From NCBI RefSeq assembly GCF_011752065.1, contig NZ_JAAIJY010000003.1, positions 124,001 to 188,000 of the forward strand: a stretch of DNA of 64,000 nucleotides, in the 5' to 3' direction. Below, piece after piece: positions 41,176-51,647 of the stretch. A program made the translations under genes and the position numbers. Under the pieces are notes generated by a model that was not told the origin of the DNA, did no database searches, and saw only the letters and a list, made by a program, of their open reading frames with translations. Positions within the stretch are counted from its first letter, which is position 1; the number at the start of each line of letters is the position of its first letter. Origin of the DNA: Actinomyces sp. ZJ308. GTDB taxonomy: Bacteria > Actinomycetota > Actinomycetes > Actinomycetales > Actinomycetaceae.

Positions 41176-43203
41176 TCAGAAGATGTTGATGGTGACCTTG
41201 GAGTCCGGCTTGACGCTGGAGCCCGGAGCGGGGTCGGTGGAGCGCACGGTCCCGAACGGGCCGCCCAGGCGCTTGTTGACCTCCACCTTGAGCCCGATCC
41301 CCTCCAGGGTCTTCCTGGCCTCGTCCTCGCTCTTGCCGGTCACGTCGGGGACCGTCACCTTCTCCGGCCCCTTGGAGACGGTCAGGTCCACCGAGTCGCC
41401 CTTGTAGTAGCCCGAGGCCCCGGCGATGGGGGAGGAGGAGATGACCTGCCCCTTGGCCACGGAGTCGGAGTAGTCCTGGGTGACCTTGCCCTTCTTGAGC
41501 CCGGCCTCCTCCAGGGTCTTCCTGGCCTCGTCCTCGCTCTTGCCGGTCACGTCGGGGATCGTGGCCGGCTCCTTGCCCTTGGAGACCACGATCGAGATCC
41601 TCGAGGTGTGCTCGATGACCTTGCCGGCCTTGGGATCGGAGGAGATCACCTTGCCCGAGGCGACGCTGGCGGAGTACTCCTCGGTGACGTCCCCCAGGGT
41701 CAGGCCCGCCGCCTTGATCGCGGAGCTGGCCTGGTCCTTGGTCTTTCCGACGACGTCGGGAACCGTCTTGGTCTCCACGCCCCGGGAGATGACGACGGTG
41801 ACGGCATGGCTCAGCCCCACCCTCTGACCGACCTTCGGCTGGCAGGAGATGACCTTGCCGGCCGGCACCGTGTCCGAGTAGGCCCGAGCCGGCGTGCCCC
41901 AGTTGAGCCCCTGCCTCTCCAGGGCGAGCTGCGCCTCGTCCTGAGACATGCCGATGATGTCGGGGACGGGGACCCGCCGCCCCGGACCCGCCGTCAGGTA
42001 CCAGGTGGCGCCCGCCCCGGTTCCGGCCACGGCCAGCAGCCCGACGATGACGGCCGTGCGACGGTTGAGGCCGCCAAGGCCTCTTCGCCGGGTGGGTACG
42101 GCGGTGGTCTTCTGGGCGTCGGCCGCCAGGGCCTTGCGCGACAGCGCTCGGGTCCTGCCCTTGGTGTCCGGTCCGATGGAGCCGATGGGCAGGGAGACGG
42201 TACGCATACCGGCGTGGGAGGAGGAGTCCTCGTCGGAGTCCTCGTCCTCGTCGTCCTGGGGCTCGTTGTCGATGGCGGAGCGGGCGGCCTGGGCATTGGC
42301 CGTCATGACCTCCTGGGTCCGGATCGACCCGGTTCCGCCCCCGCGGCGCACGGACAGCTCCGAGTCGGTGAGCTCGTCGACGACGTTGCGCAGCAGCGCC
42401 AGCGCCTCATCGGCGTCGGTGGGACGGTCCTGCGGCTCGCGGCGCGTCATGATCGCCACGAGCTCGTCGACGTCGGCCGGCATGTCGGGGACCAGCGTGG
42501 AGGGCAGGGGCACGTCCTCGTGGACGTTGCGGAAGGCGATCTGGATGGGGGAGTCCGCGGTGAAGGGCTGCTCTCCGGTGAGGAGCTCGTAGAGGACCAC
42601 CCCGGCGGAGAAGACGTCGGCGCGAGAGGTGGAGTCCCCCGACGTGATGAGCTCGGGCGCCAGGTAGGCGACCGTTCCCAGGACGTTGCCCGTCGTCGTC
42701 TGCGTGACCTCCGTGACCGCCCGCGCCAGACCGAAGTCGGCCACCTTGGCCACCGAGCCGTCCGAGGGCAGCAGGACGTTCTCCGGCTTGATGTCGCGGT
42801 GCACCAGACCGGCCCGGTGGGCGGCTCCGAGCGGGCGCAGCAGCTGAGCCACCAGCCCCAGGGCCTCCTTGACCGACAGCGGCCCCGCCGCGATGAGGTC
42901 GCGCAGCGTGGGGCCCTCCACGTACTCCATGACGAGGTAGGCCACCCCGTCGAGACTGCCCTGGTCGTAGACGGCCACTACGCCCGGGTTGGACAGGCGG
43001 GCCGCTGCCCGGGCCTCGCGCCGGAAGCGTGAGACGAAGTCGGGGGAGTCGGCCAGGTGGGCGTGCATGAGCTTGAGTGCCACGGTCCGGTCCAGGCGAC
43101 GGTCGTGGGCGCGGTAGACGGTGGCCATGCCACCACGCGCGAGGCGGTCGACGATCTCGTAGCGAGAGTCGACCAGCCGACCGATGAGGGGATCCGTGAC
43201 CAC
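41176..43203 (-). CDS. pknL: Serine/threonine protein kinase with PASTA domains (PknL/PknB-type)
   Basis: 675-residue transmembrane kinase. The cytoplasmic kinase domain (about 12-275) has the Gly loop LARGGMATVYRA, VALK lysine, catalytic HRDIKPENVLL, DFG in ADFGLARAV and APE-type APELI. A disordered linker with a DEDEDSDEDSSS stretch leads to one membrane helix (about 400-420). Outside lie four PASTA repeats with VPDIIG, VPDVVG, IPDVTG and VPDVTG openings, which in this family bind peptidoglycan fragments. Placement between aroG and idsA matches pknL of M. tuberculosis and C. glutamicum, hence the symbol, though PASTA content also recalls PknB. GTG 43203 lies 7 bases after TAGAAT. Confidence 0.93.
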   Translation of the reverse strand: MVTDPLIGRLVDSRYEIVDRLARGGMATVYRAHDRRLDRTVALKLMHAHLADSPDFVSRFRREARAAARLSNPGVVAVYDQGSLDGVAYLVMEYVEGPTLRDLIAAGPLSVKEALGLVAQLLRPLGAAHRAGLVHRDIKPENVLLPSDGSVAKVADFGLARAVTEVTQTTTGNVLGTVAYLAPELITSGDSTSRADVFSAGVVLYELLTGEQPFTADSPIQIAFRNVHEDVPLPSTLVPDMPADVDELVAIMTRREPQDRPTDADEALALLRNVVDELTDSELSVRRGGGTGSIRTQEVMTANAQAARSAIDNEPQDDEDEDSDEDSSSHAGMRTVSLPIGSIGPDTKGRTRALSRKALAADAQKTTAVPTRRRGLGGLNRRTAVIVGLLAVAGTGAGATWYLTAGPGRRVPVPDIIGMSQDEAQLALERQGLNWGTPARAYSDTVPAGKVISCQPKVGQRVGLSHAVTVVISRGVETKTVPDVVGKTKDQASSAIKAAGLTLGDVTEEYSASVASGKVISSDPKAGKVIEHTSRISIVVSKGKEPATIPDVTGKSEDEARKTLEEAGLKKGKVTQDYSDSVAKGQVISSSPIAGASGYYKGDSVDLTVSKGPEKVTVPDVTGKSEDEARKTLEGIGLKVEVNKRLGGPFGTVRSTDPAPGSSVKPDSKVTINIF

Positions 43204-43210
43204 GAGCGCG

Positions 43211-43216
43211 ATTCTA
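43211..43216 (-). promoter_or_regulatory. -10 box of the PASTA kinase gene
   Basis: TAGAAT on the minus strand, 7 bases before GTG 43203; leaderless. Confidence 0.65.
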
Positions 43217-43304
43217 CGGTGCCTGCGGCGCATCGACAGCCGCTCGCCGCCGCTGACGGGTAGTCCTGCCCATCCGGCGGGTTCTGCCCGTTTCGCCTGC
43301 CATG

Positions 43305-44465
43305 TCAGGAGCTTCGGTGCGTCAGCAGGTCTGCCAGGGCGGCCAGGTCCTTCAGTGATGCGGTACTCACCACGCCCTCGTCCCGGAGTCGCTCCAGCGC
43401 CTCGAGCCCGGCATCGCGGTGGGTGATGATGATCTCCTCGTGGGCGTCGCGTGCGCCGCAGTCCTCGATGAGCGTCGCCGCCTCGGTGATCTGCTCCGCC
43501 GTGGCCCCGGCATTGGCCAGAACGCTTCCGAGCAGCTCCCGGCCGACGTCGTCGCAGCGGCTCCAGGTCAGGGCCAGCAGCACCGTGCGCTTGCCCTCGC
43601 GCAGATCGTCTCCCGCCGGCTTTCCGGTGACCTGCGGCGAGCCGAAGACGCCCAGCTCGTCGTCGCGCAGCTGGAAGGCGATACCGATCTCCTCACCGAA
43701 GACCGCCAGGTGCTCAGCTGTCGGGCCGGCCGGCTCCACCCCGGCCAGGAGAGCTCCGATGAGCAATGGGTGGCGAACTGAGTACCGGGCCGACTTGTGG
43801 CGCACGACCGACAGGGCGTCGTCGTGCATGCGTCTGGCCGCAGATACCGGGTCCTGCCCCCAGGGCAGTGGCAGGTTCTCGCTGCGTACGTCGAGGAACT
43901 GGCCCAGGGCCACCTCGGTGGTCATGGCGTCGAAGGCGGACCGGGCGTGCCGGAGCGCCTGCTGCCCGGCCTCAGAGGCGGCGCGCGCCTGCGCCAGGGC
44001 GCTCATCTCCTCTCCGGCCAGCGACAGCAGGAGGTCGCCCAGCAGGATGGCACCGTTGGCCCCGAAGGCCTGTGAGCACCCCAGCCAGCCACGGGCGCCG
44101 TGGTCCCGGGAGAAGGCACGGTGCGCCGCAGGCAGGCCCCGTCGGGTGTCGGCCCCGTCCATGAGGTCGTCGTGGACCAGCGCGCTGGCCTGGTAGAGCT
44201 CGAGCGCTGCTCCCAGGCGGACGGCGTCGTCGCTGGTGAGGCGCTCACTCCGGTGCTCCGGGGCGATGGTGAGCGCGTAGCCGACCGCACCCAGCACGGC
44301 GCGCATGCGCTTGCCCCCGGTCAGGACGCTCGCGGCGGCCTCGAGCAGCTCCGGCGCGGCCTGCCCCAGGTCCTCCCAGCGCCGGTGACAGCCGCTCAGG
44401 ACCTCCTCCAGGCGGTGCTCGACGGCGGGACGGACACGGCCCAGGGCCGCAGGCAGCGCACTCAT
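43305..44465 (-). CDS. idsA: Trans-polyprenyl diphosphate synthase (IdsA family)
   Basis: Short-chain or medium-chain isoprenyl diphosphate synthase, 386 residues, supplying precursors for quinones, carotenoids or lipid carriers. The first Asp-rich motif is in ALVHDDLMDGADTRRG (DDxxD), the basic substrate pair is in GGKRMRAV, and the second Asp-rich region reads FQLRDDELGVFG, where the canonical DDxxD is partly replaced (DDELG). ATG 44465 is 7 bases after TACCCT, leaderless. Position next to pknL follows the Rv2173-Rv2176 arrangement. Product chain length cannot be assigned. Confidence 0.9.
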   Translation of the reverse strand: MSALPAALGRVRPAVEHRLEEVLSGCHRRWEDLGQAAPELLEAAASVLTGGKRMRAVLGAVGYALTIAPEHRSERLTSDDAVRLGAALELYQASALVHDDLMDGADTRRGLPAAHRAFSRDHGARGWLGCSQAFGANGAILLGDLLLSLAGEEMSALAQARAASEAGQQALRHARSAFDAMTTEVALGQFLDVRSENLPLPWGQDPVSAARRMHDDALSVVRHKSARYSVRHPLLIGALLAGVEPAGPTAEHLAVFGEEIGIAFQLRDDELGVFGSPQVTGKPAGDDLREGKRTVLLALTWSRCDDVGRELLGSVLANAGATAEQITEAATLIEDCGARDAHEEIIITHRDAGLEALERLRDEGVVSTASLKDLAALADLLTHRSS

Positions 44466-44472
44466 GCCCGCC

Positions 44473-44478
44473 AGGGTA
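44473..44478 (-). promoter_or_regulatory. idsA -10 box
   Basis: TACCCT on the minus strand, 7 bases before ATG 44465; leaderless. Confidence 0.6.
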
Positions 44479-44604
44479 GACGCAGCAGGGCCGCCGCGGC
44501 CTCCCCAGGGGCGTCGATAGCCGTTTTAGCGCCGCCGGGTGCCGACCGCGGCAAAGGTTAGGTCATGCTAAGTCACCGGTGCGAAGTTGCTGGGGAATAA
44601 ACGC

Positions 44605-44610
44605 TACAAT
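44605..44610 (+). promoter_or_regulatory. rpoD -10 box
   Basis: TACAAT in an AT-richer patch (44586-44620), implying a leader of about 73 nt ending in AAAGGA before GTG 44690. No convincing -35 was found. Confidence 0.55.
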
Positions 44611-44689
44611 TCTGGGGTTGTCTGCTGTGCCGGGTCGGGTCCCCATACCCCGTCGCCGGCTGTCCGCCCGCCCACGCGAAAGGAACTCC

Positions 44690-46345
<1,656 letters not shown>

Positions 46346-46387
46346 TCGGACCGCCTGACTAGGAAGCGCCAGCGACTCGTTCATCTC

Positions 46388-46434
46388 GACGGCGTCGGCC
46401 CCGGACCTGTGAAGGTTCCGGGGCCGACGCCGTC
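46388..46434 (+). terminator. rpoD terminator
   Basis: A stem of 21 bp with a single-base bulge (arms 46388-46408 and 46413-46434) and loop GTGA. Among the strongest hairpins in the window; it lacks a T-run and abuts the thi promoter. Confidence 0.8.
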
Positions 46435-46439
46435 AGTGC

Positions 46440-46445
46440 TATCGT
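46440..46445 (+). promoter_or_regulatory. thiMED -10 box
   Basis: TATCGT, placing the transcript start at about 46452, exactly where the riboswitch P1 stem begins. Confidence 0.5.
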
Positions 46446-46452
46446 CCCAATC

Positions 46453-46526
46453 GTGACACGGGGTGCCACACGGCTGAGAACACACCCGTCGAACCTGTCC
46501 AGCTAGTACTGACGAAGGGATGTCAC
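46453..46526 (+). promoter_or_regulatory. TPP riboswitch (THI element)
   Basis: Conserved TPP aptamer features in order: CGGGGTGCC, GGCTGAGAA (46472-46480), ACCCGTCGAACCTG and the 3' GACGAAGGGATG. P1 is GTGACA (46453-46458) with TGTCAC (46521-46526), the right arm ending on the base before the thiM ATG at 46527. The purine-rich GAAGGGA (46513-46519) lies inside the aptamer, so ligand binding should hide the ribosome-binding site; a translational switch is inferred. Confidence 0.93.
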
Positions 46527-47360
46527 ATGCACTGGGACACGTCTACCCCGGCGGCGCTTGAGTCGCTGCGCCGCCATGCTCCACTGGTCTCCTGCATCAC
46601 CAACTCGGTGGTCACCAACGTCACCGCCAACGTTCTCCTGGCCCTGGGCGCGGTGCCGGCCATGGTGGACATCACCGGGGAGGCGGGGCCTTTCGCCCAG
46701 ATCGCCTCCGCGCTGCTCATCAACCTCGGCACGCCCCAGCCCGAGCAGCGCGCCGCCGCCCGCGAGGCCGTCGCAGCGGCGAACGACGCTCGTACGCCGT
46801 GGGTCCTCGACCCGGTAGCCATCGGAACGCTGGCACACCGCACTGCCCTGGCTCATGAGCTGGTCGTCCAGGGGCCGAGCGCCGTCCGGGGCAACGCCTC
46901 GGAGATCATCGCCCTGGTGGGCGCCGGCAGCGGAGGGCGGGGCGTCGAGGCCACCGACGACGTCGACGCGGCGCTCGCACCGGCCTGCGACCTGGCCCGT
47001 CGCCACGGCTGCGTCGTGGCGGTCTCCGGTCCCGTTGACCTGGTCACCGACGGTGAGCGCGTCGTCCGGGTCCGGGGCGGATCCGCGTTGCTGACCCGGA
47101 TGACCGGAGGCGGCTGCGCCCTGGGGGCAGTGACCGCGGCCTTCCTCGGGGCGGGCCGGAAGGAGGGACTGGACAGCCTGAGCGCCGTCGTGGCCGCGCA
47201 CGCCGTCTACAGCGCGGCGGCCGAGCGAGCCGCGGCCCGATCGGCCGGCCCCGGCTCCTTCCAGCCCGCCTTCCTCGACGCCCTGTACGCCCTGGAGACG
47301 AAGGACCTGGGGTCCGTCATCGTCAGGACCACCGGCGCCACTGACGAGGAGTCGGCATGA
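46527..47360 (+). CDS. thiM: Hydroxyethylthiazole kinase
   Basis: Phosphorylates 4-methyl-5-(2-hydroxyethyl)thiazole, a salvage step in thiamine synthesis. The 277 residues show the ThiM pattern: [25 protein letters not shown] at residues 24-48, [27 protein letters not shown], the RGNASEI phosphate loop, and the [15 protein letters not shown] segment with its active Cys. Directly controlled by the TPP riboswitch that ends at its ATG. It overlaps thiE by four bases. With thiE and thiD but no thiC or thiG here, the operon as seen supports salvage of thiazole and pyrimidine. Confidence 0.95.
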   Translation: MHWDTSTPAALESLRRHAPLVSCITNSVVTNVTANVLLALGAVPAMVDITGEAGPFAQIASALLINLGTPQPEQRAAAREAVAAANDARTPWVLDPVAIGTLAHRTALAHELVVQGPSAVRGNASEIIALVGAGSGGRGVEATDDVDAALAPACDLARRHGCVVAVSGPVDLVTDGERVVRVRGGSALLTRMTGGGCALGAVTAAFLGAGRKEGLDSLSAVVAAHAVYSAAAERAAARSAGPGSFQPAFLDALYALETKDLGSVIVRTTGATDEESA

Positions 47361-48019
47361 GGGCCGCACCGGACCTGTCGCTCTACCTCGTCACCGATGA
47401 GGACCAGTGCCGCTCGCGCGGGCGAGACGTCGTTCGGACCGTTGAGGCGGCCGTTGACGGGGGAGTCACCTGTGTCCAGCTGCGCGCCAAGGACGCCGAC
47501 GGCGGCCCCTTCCTGACCCAGGTGCTGGAGGTGGCCGAGGCTGTGGGCGGCCAGGTCCCCGTCATCGTCAACGACCGCGTCGACGTCTTCCTGGCGGCGC
47601 GCGACCTGGGGGCGCGGATAGCGGGTGTCCACCTCGGCCAGCTGGATCTGCCCGCCGGCGTCGCACGCCGCCTCATCGGGGATGAGGCCTACCTCGGGCT
47701 GTCGACCGCGACCCGCAGCGAGATGTGCGCCGCCCAGGAGCAAGGGGCCTGCGACTACGTCGGAATCGGCGTCGTGCGCGACACCGCCACCAAGGCCGAC
47801 GCCCCAAAGAGCCTGGGCATCAACGGCGTCGTGCGCATGTCCGCCCTGACCGATCTGCCTGCTGTGGCCATCGGCGGCGTCACAGTCGCCGATCTGCCGG
47901 CCCTGCGCGCGGGAGGTCTGGACGGAGCCGCTGTCGTCTCGGCCATCTGCACGGCCGAGGACCCGAGGCGCGCCGCCGCCGCTCTGCGAGCCGCCTGGGA
48001 CGGGGGAGACGGACGATGA
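47357..48019 (+). CDS. thiE: Thiamine-phosphate synthase
   Basis: Joins hydroxymethylpyrimidine diphosphate and thiazole phosphate to thiamine monophosphate. 220 residues in a TIM-barrel: [81 protein letters not shown]. The pyrophosphate-binding Arg/Lys in VQLRAKD and the Asp residues of the metal site are present. ATGA overlap with thiM and again with thiD shows translational coupling across the operon. Confidence 0.95.
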   Translation: MRAAPDLSLYLVTDEDQCRSRGRDVVRTVEAAVDGGVTCVQLRAKDADGGPFLTQVLEVAEAVGGQVPVIVNDRVDVFLAARDLGARIAGVHLGQLDLPAGVARRLIGDEAYLGLSTATRSEMCAAQEQGACDYVGIGVVRDTATKADAPKSLGINGVVRMSALTDLPAVAIGGVTVADLPALRAGGLDGAAVVSAICTAEDPRRAAAALRAAWDGGDGR

Positions 48020-48852
48020 GTCACTCACGGCCCCGCTCGACGACCATCGCCGCCCTGACGATCGCCGGCTCCGACCCCAGTGGAGGTGCCGGTATCCAGG
48101 CCGACCTGAAGGCCATGAGCGCGCTCGGCGCCTACGGGATGAGCGTGATCACGGCTCTGACCGCCCAGTCGACGTGCGGCGTGACGGGCGTGCACGTCGT
48201 GCCCGTCGACTTCGTACGCCTCCAGCTGGACACGCTGCTGGACGACATCGTCCCCGATGCCACCAAGATCGGCATGCTCGCCACCGCCGAGCTGGCCGAC
48301 GCCGTGGGGGAGTACCTGCCCGGCCTGACTCACACGGTCCTCGACCCGGTCATGGTCGCCACCTCCGGAGACCGCCTCCTGGACGAGGAGGCGATCGGGG
48401 CCGTACGCCGTCTGTGCGCCACGGTCGACCTCATCACCCCCAACCTCCACGAGGCGGCGGTCCTGCTGAACGAGGAGCCCGCGGTGAGCCTCGATGATCT
48501 GCGCAGCCAGGCGCAGCGCCTGAGAGATCTGGGTGCACAACGGGTGCTGGTCAAAGGTGGCCATCTCACCGGCGCGGGTGAGGCGGGTGATGCTGTTGAT
48601 GTCTACGTCGATGGCGACGTCGTCAGACTCCTCCGTGGCCGCCGCGTGGCGACGGGGAACACCCATGGCACGGGCTGCACGCTCTCCTCGGCGATCACCT
48701 CGCTGCGACCGCGCAGGGCGACCTGGCTGGAGGCGGTGCGGGGCGCCAAAACCTATCTCACGAGGGCCATCGCGCACGCCGACACTTTGGGGATCGGGCA
48801 CGGGCATGGTCCGGTCCATCATTTCTACCGGGCGTGGAGCCAATCTGGGTGA
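48016..48852 (+). CDS. thiD: Hydroxymethylpyrimidine/phosphomethylpyrimidine kinase
   Basis: Phosphorylates HMP to HMP-PP in two steps. 278 residues of the ribokinase fold with ALTIAGSDPSGGAGIQADLKAM at the start, VLDPVMVATSGDRLLDEEA, LITPNLHEAAVLL, VLVKGGHL and the anion-hole GNTHGTGCTLSSAI with the catalytic residues. ATG 48016 overlaps the thiE stop; the same frame is open to 47725 but that part is shadow sequence inside thiE. Last gene of the riboswitch-controlled operon. Confidence 0.95.
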   Translation: MSHSRPRSTTIAALTIAGSDPSGGAGIQADLKAMSALGAYGMSVITALTAQSTCGVTGVHVVPVDFVRLQLDTLLDDIVPDATKIGMLATAELADAVGEYLPGLTHTVLDPVMVATSGDRLLDEEAIGAVRRLCATVDLITPNLHEAAVLLNEEPAVSLDDLRSQAQRLRDLGAQRVLVKGGHLTGAGEAGDAVDVYVDGDVVRLLRGRRVATGNTHGTGCTLSSAITSLRPRRATWLEAVRGAKTYLTRAIAHADTLGIGHGHGPVHHFYRAWSQSG

Positions 48853-48961
48853 TAAATTACGTGATTGTCGTCGACGTGAACCAACCGTGGTGCATCTACT
48901 GAAACGAGTCGGCGTGTATGTCCGTTCCTGAAAAGCGCCCCGCCTCCATGGGAGTTGACCA

Positions 48962-50050
48962 ATGAAAGACACATCTGTTTTTTCAGGCAGGGGAGCAGCT
49001 CTCCTGCCTGTCCTTGTGCTGATGACGGCAGGCCTCATCCCTCTGCCGCTGCTCACCACCCCGGCTCACGGTGCAGAAACCGGACCGAGCGGAGGCACAG
49101 GGGCTGCTTCGACGGCGGTAACCGCACCCACCAGCTTCGGCAAGGACGCCGCGACGATCCCCGAGGAACGGCCGGCGGCCGAGGCGAGCCATGAGGCGGA
49201 CCAGGATGTTCTGAGCTATTGGACGCACGAGCGCATGGCCGCGGCCAAGCCCCTGGACGCCGATGCGGCCGACGATCCCGCCCAGGAGCGGCCGGCGGCC
49301 GCAGACGACGGGGACAGCTCCAGCTCGACGGATCCGGCGGGAACGACCGAGCCCGTCGCTCCGGCTGCCGACGGAGGCACGGCCCTGCCCGCCAGGACGA
49401 AGGGCAAGCTGTTCTTCAACGGCTACAAGGCCGACAACGTCTACTGCAGCGCCTCGGTCCTTAACACGCCGTCCAGGAGCGTTATCATCACCGCCGCTCA
49501 CTGCGTCTACAGCGCTCAGGAAGGCTGGGCCAAGGATGCGGTCTTCGTCCCCGACTACGACCGCACCCAGGCCGATCCGGATCCGGTGGGAGTCTGGACG
49601 GCCCGGTCGATGCGCACCTTCGACAGCTGGCGAGCCGATCAGACCGACTACCGCAACGACGTCGCCTACGTGACGCTCAACGACGGCGGAGACGCGAACA
49701 AGCCGATCGTCGACGTCGTCGGCGGTCACGGGCTGGCCTGGGGAGGCGGCTACGTCTTCCACGCCACGATCTTCGGGTATCCGAACAACAAGACGAACCC
49801 GGACGGCCGTGGCACCATCCACTCCTGCGTCAGGACCACGGAGGAGTCGGAGGGCAAGGTGAGGACCGAGGGCTGCGACTTCGGCTTCGGCGCCTCGGGA
49901 GGGCCCTGGCTCTACCGCTACGACGACGCCACCGGGCTCGGCTACGTGCGCTCCTTGACCTCCCTGTGGCGGCCCTTGGGCGGGGTGAACCGCGGCCCCT
50001 ACTTCACCGAGGCGGTCAAGACCATGCTGGACGCGACCGCCGGAGACTGA
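48962..50050 (+). CDS. Secreted trypsin-like serine protease
   Basis: 362 residues with a signal peptide (charged MKDTSVFSGRG, hydrophobic LLPVLVLMTAGLIPLPLL, cleavage probably after AHGA). A low-complexity Ala/Asp/Ser/Pro region (about 40-140) may be a pro-peptide or wall spacer. The protease domain (about 145-362) has the catalytic His in ITAAHCVYS, Asp in YRNDVAYVTL and Ser in GASGGPWLYRY, resembling V8/glutamyl-endopeptidase-like and other S1 enzymes. No sortase motif or membrane anchor is seen, so it is likely released. GGGAG lies 9 bases before ATG 48962. Substrate unknown. Confidence 0.9.
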   Translation: MKDTSVFSGRGAALLPVLVLMTAGLIPLPLLTTPAHGAETGPSGGTGAASTAVTAPTSFGKDAATIPEERPAAEASHEADQDVLSYWTHERMAAAKPLDADAADDPAQERPAAADDGDSSSSTDPAGTTEPVAPAADGGTALPARTKGKLFFNGYKADNVYCSASVLNTPSRSVIITAAHCVYSAQEGWAKDAVFVPDYDRTQADPDPVGVWTARSMRTFDSWRADQTDYRNDVAYVTLNDGGDANKPIVDVVGGHGLAWGGGYVFHATIFGYPNNKTNPDGRGTIHSCVRTTEESEGKVRTEGCDFGFGASGGPWLYRYDDATGLGYVRSLTSLWRPLGGVNRGPYFTEAVKTMLDATAGD

Positions 50051-50070
50051 CCAGCGCCCGCCTCAGGGCA

Positions 50071-50394
50071 TCAGCCTTGGCCGCCTCCTGAGACCGACGG
50101 CGCGGTCTGCACCGGGTCGGAGCGCGTCGTCGAGCTGACGGTCAGAAGAGTCGCGGCGAGCACTAGGGTCGCAACCAGGGTCGCTGAGGCAATCACCACG
50201 GCCGCCCATGCGAAGCGCCTGTTCCGGCGAGCGCTGCGCACCTGCACGATGCCCATGACCAGGGAGACGAGAGCCAGTGGTACTCCGATGAATGGTATGG
50301 GCACTAGCAGGACTGCGCCTGCAACCGCAGCAGTCAGGGCGCTGACGGATAGGGTGCCGTCAAGGTCGGTCCTGACCTTTGAGTACCGGTTCAT
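50071..50394 (-). CDS. Small membrane protein, DUF4190-like
   Basis: 107 residues with two or three membrane segments (about 18-52 and 62-85) separated by a basic loop VRSARRNRRFAW. The pattern GIVQVRSARRNRRFAWAAVVIA resembles DUF4190-type proteins, whose function is unknown. The polar tail (TTRSDPVQTAPSVSGGGQG) would be outside. Convergent with the protease gene, with 20 bp between stops. A short but plausible gene, since hydrophobic spacing and third-position GC agree with coding. Confidence 0.75.
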   Translation of the reverse strand: MNRYSKVRTDLDGTLSVSALTAAVAGAVLLVPIPFIGVPLALVSLVMGIVQVRSARRNRRFAWAAVVIASATLVATLVLAATLLTVSSTTRSDPVQTAPSVSGGGQG

Positions 50395-50610
50395 ACCCGT
50401 TTCTCTCCTTGATCATCTCGTCGATCCCGCGGCGGTGCGTCCTCACCCATGATGGAGGCGGGGTCTGTCACTTGCCGGGGAGATGCCTGAGTACGCCAGC
50501 AGCGCCCAAGGCCCGTGCAGTGTGCACCGGCACCACGAGGAGAGTGCCGATCTGATCGGCCGTTCGGCGGCGTCCGAATCTACCGACGCGTCCTCCTGAT
50601 CTCCTCGTGC

Positions 50611-50626
50611 GACTCAGGACTGAGTC
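50611..50626 (+). promoter_or_regulatory. Palindrome upstream of the arginase-family gene
   Basis: GACTCAG-GA-CTGAGTC, a perfect 7-2-7 inverted repeat, 23 bases before a TAGGCT -10 candidate (50650-50655). Typical operator geometry. The remainder of 50395-50691 shows no gene I could support. Confidence 0.45.
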
Positions 50627-50691
50627 AGGTGGTGCACAGCCCGGGCTCGTAGGCTGTAGAACGGGAGATGTTCTCACTCAGGAGCGCTGAG

Positions 50692-51594
50692 ATGGTTCAC
50701 GCACGTACCGCCCTTGCCCAGTCCGACACTCTCCGCCTCGTCTGGCCCCAGTGGCAGGGGGCGGGGGAGTCCTCGGTGCGCAGCCTCCTGCCCGACCTGC
50801 CCTACGGGGAGGCGCGGCGCGTGTACGCACTGGGGACCCAGGTGCTCACGGCCGTCCTGCCCGAGCACCCCGGCCCCACGGAGATCGTCCCCGTCAGCGA
50901 TGAGCCCGCAGGCGAGGAGGTGCTTATCACCGACGGCATGGAGTCGCGCGCCCAGATCCTGGCCGGGATCCGCGAGGCCCGCGCGGCCATCGCCCGGCAC
51001 GACGCCGCCAGGATCCTCACCCTGGGCGGGGACTGCGCCGTGTCCGTCGTCCCCTTCACCGAGCTCGCCGCCCGCTACGGGCAGGACCTGGCCGTCGTCT
51101 GGATCGACTCCCACCCGGACATCGGCACCGCGCACTCCCAGTACCCCGGCTACCACGCCATGGCGGTCTCCCAGATCATCGGCGTCGGCGACCCCGAGGT
51201 GATGGAGGAGCTGGCGGCCTTCGTCTCCCCGACCCGCGTGGCCCTGGCGGGCCTGCACTCCTGGACCGAGGACGACTACCCGAACATCGCGAAGTGGGGA
51301 CTGCATGCCTTCAGCCCCGCCGATCTGCGCGATTCAACCACGCCCCTGCTCACATGGCTGAGGACCACCGGGTGCGGTCGCGTAGCCATCCACCTCGACG
51401 TCGACACCGTGGACGCCGACGAGGTCCGTCTGGGACTGGGCTACGACCGCGGGGGCCTGAGTACTGCCCAGACCAACCGCCTGGTCAAGGACCTGGGGCG
51501 GGTGGCCGACGTCGTCGGGCTGACGATCGCCGAGTACGTGCCCCGGCAGGTGGTCGCCCTCACCCACCTCCTGGAGGGGCTGCCGCTTCTGTGA
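50692..51594 (+). CDS. Arginase/agmatinase/formiminoglutamase family protein
   Basis: Ureohydrolase-fold enzyme of 300 residues. The metal-site motifs are LGGDCAVSV (Cys where most members have GGDH), WIDSHPDIGT and HLDVDTVDADE, so a binuclear metal centre is likely, with one substituted ligand as in some arginase-family proteins. The substrate could be arginine, agmatine or a related guanidino compound; I cannot choose. ATG 50692 is preceded by AGGAG (50680-50684); an in-frame ATG at 50668 is possible. A 7-2-7 palindrome lies upstream. Convergent with the rhodanese-like gene. Confidence 0.85.
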   Translation: MVHARTALAQSDTLRLVWPQWQGAGESSVRSLLPDLPYGEARRVYALGTQVLTAVLPEHPGPTEIVPVSDEPAGEEVLITDGMESRAQILAGIREARAAIARHDAARILTLGGDCAVSVVPFTELAARYGQDLAVVWIDSHPDIGTAHSQYPGYHAMAVSQIIGVGDPEVMEELAAFVSPTRVALAGLHSWTEDDYPNIAKWGLHAFSPADLRDSTTPLLTWLRTTGCGRVAIHLDVDTVDADEVRLGLGYDRGGLSTAQTNRLVKDLGRVADVVGLTIAEYVPRQVVALTHLLEGLPLL

Positions 51595-51630
51595 GGAAGT
51601 GGGGCAGGGCGTCGAACCGGCCAGCAGGGC

Positions 51631-51647
51631 GGCCGGCCCGGCCGGCC
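51631..51647. terminator. GC palindrome between arginase-family and rhodanese-like genes
   Basis: GGCCGGCC-C-GGCCGGCC ending on the base before the rhodanese-like stop; possible bidirectional terminator. Confidence 0.4.

Noticed and set aside
50468-50677. 69-codon minus-strand ORF before the arginase-family gene
   Set aside because: No ribosome-binding site or promoter, Arg/Pro-rich shadow composition, and it covers the palindrome and promoter of the next gene.
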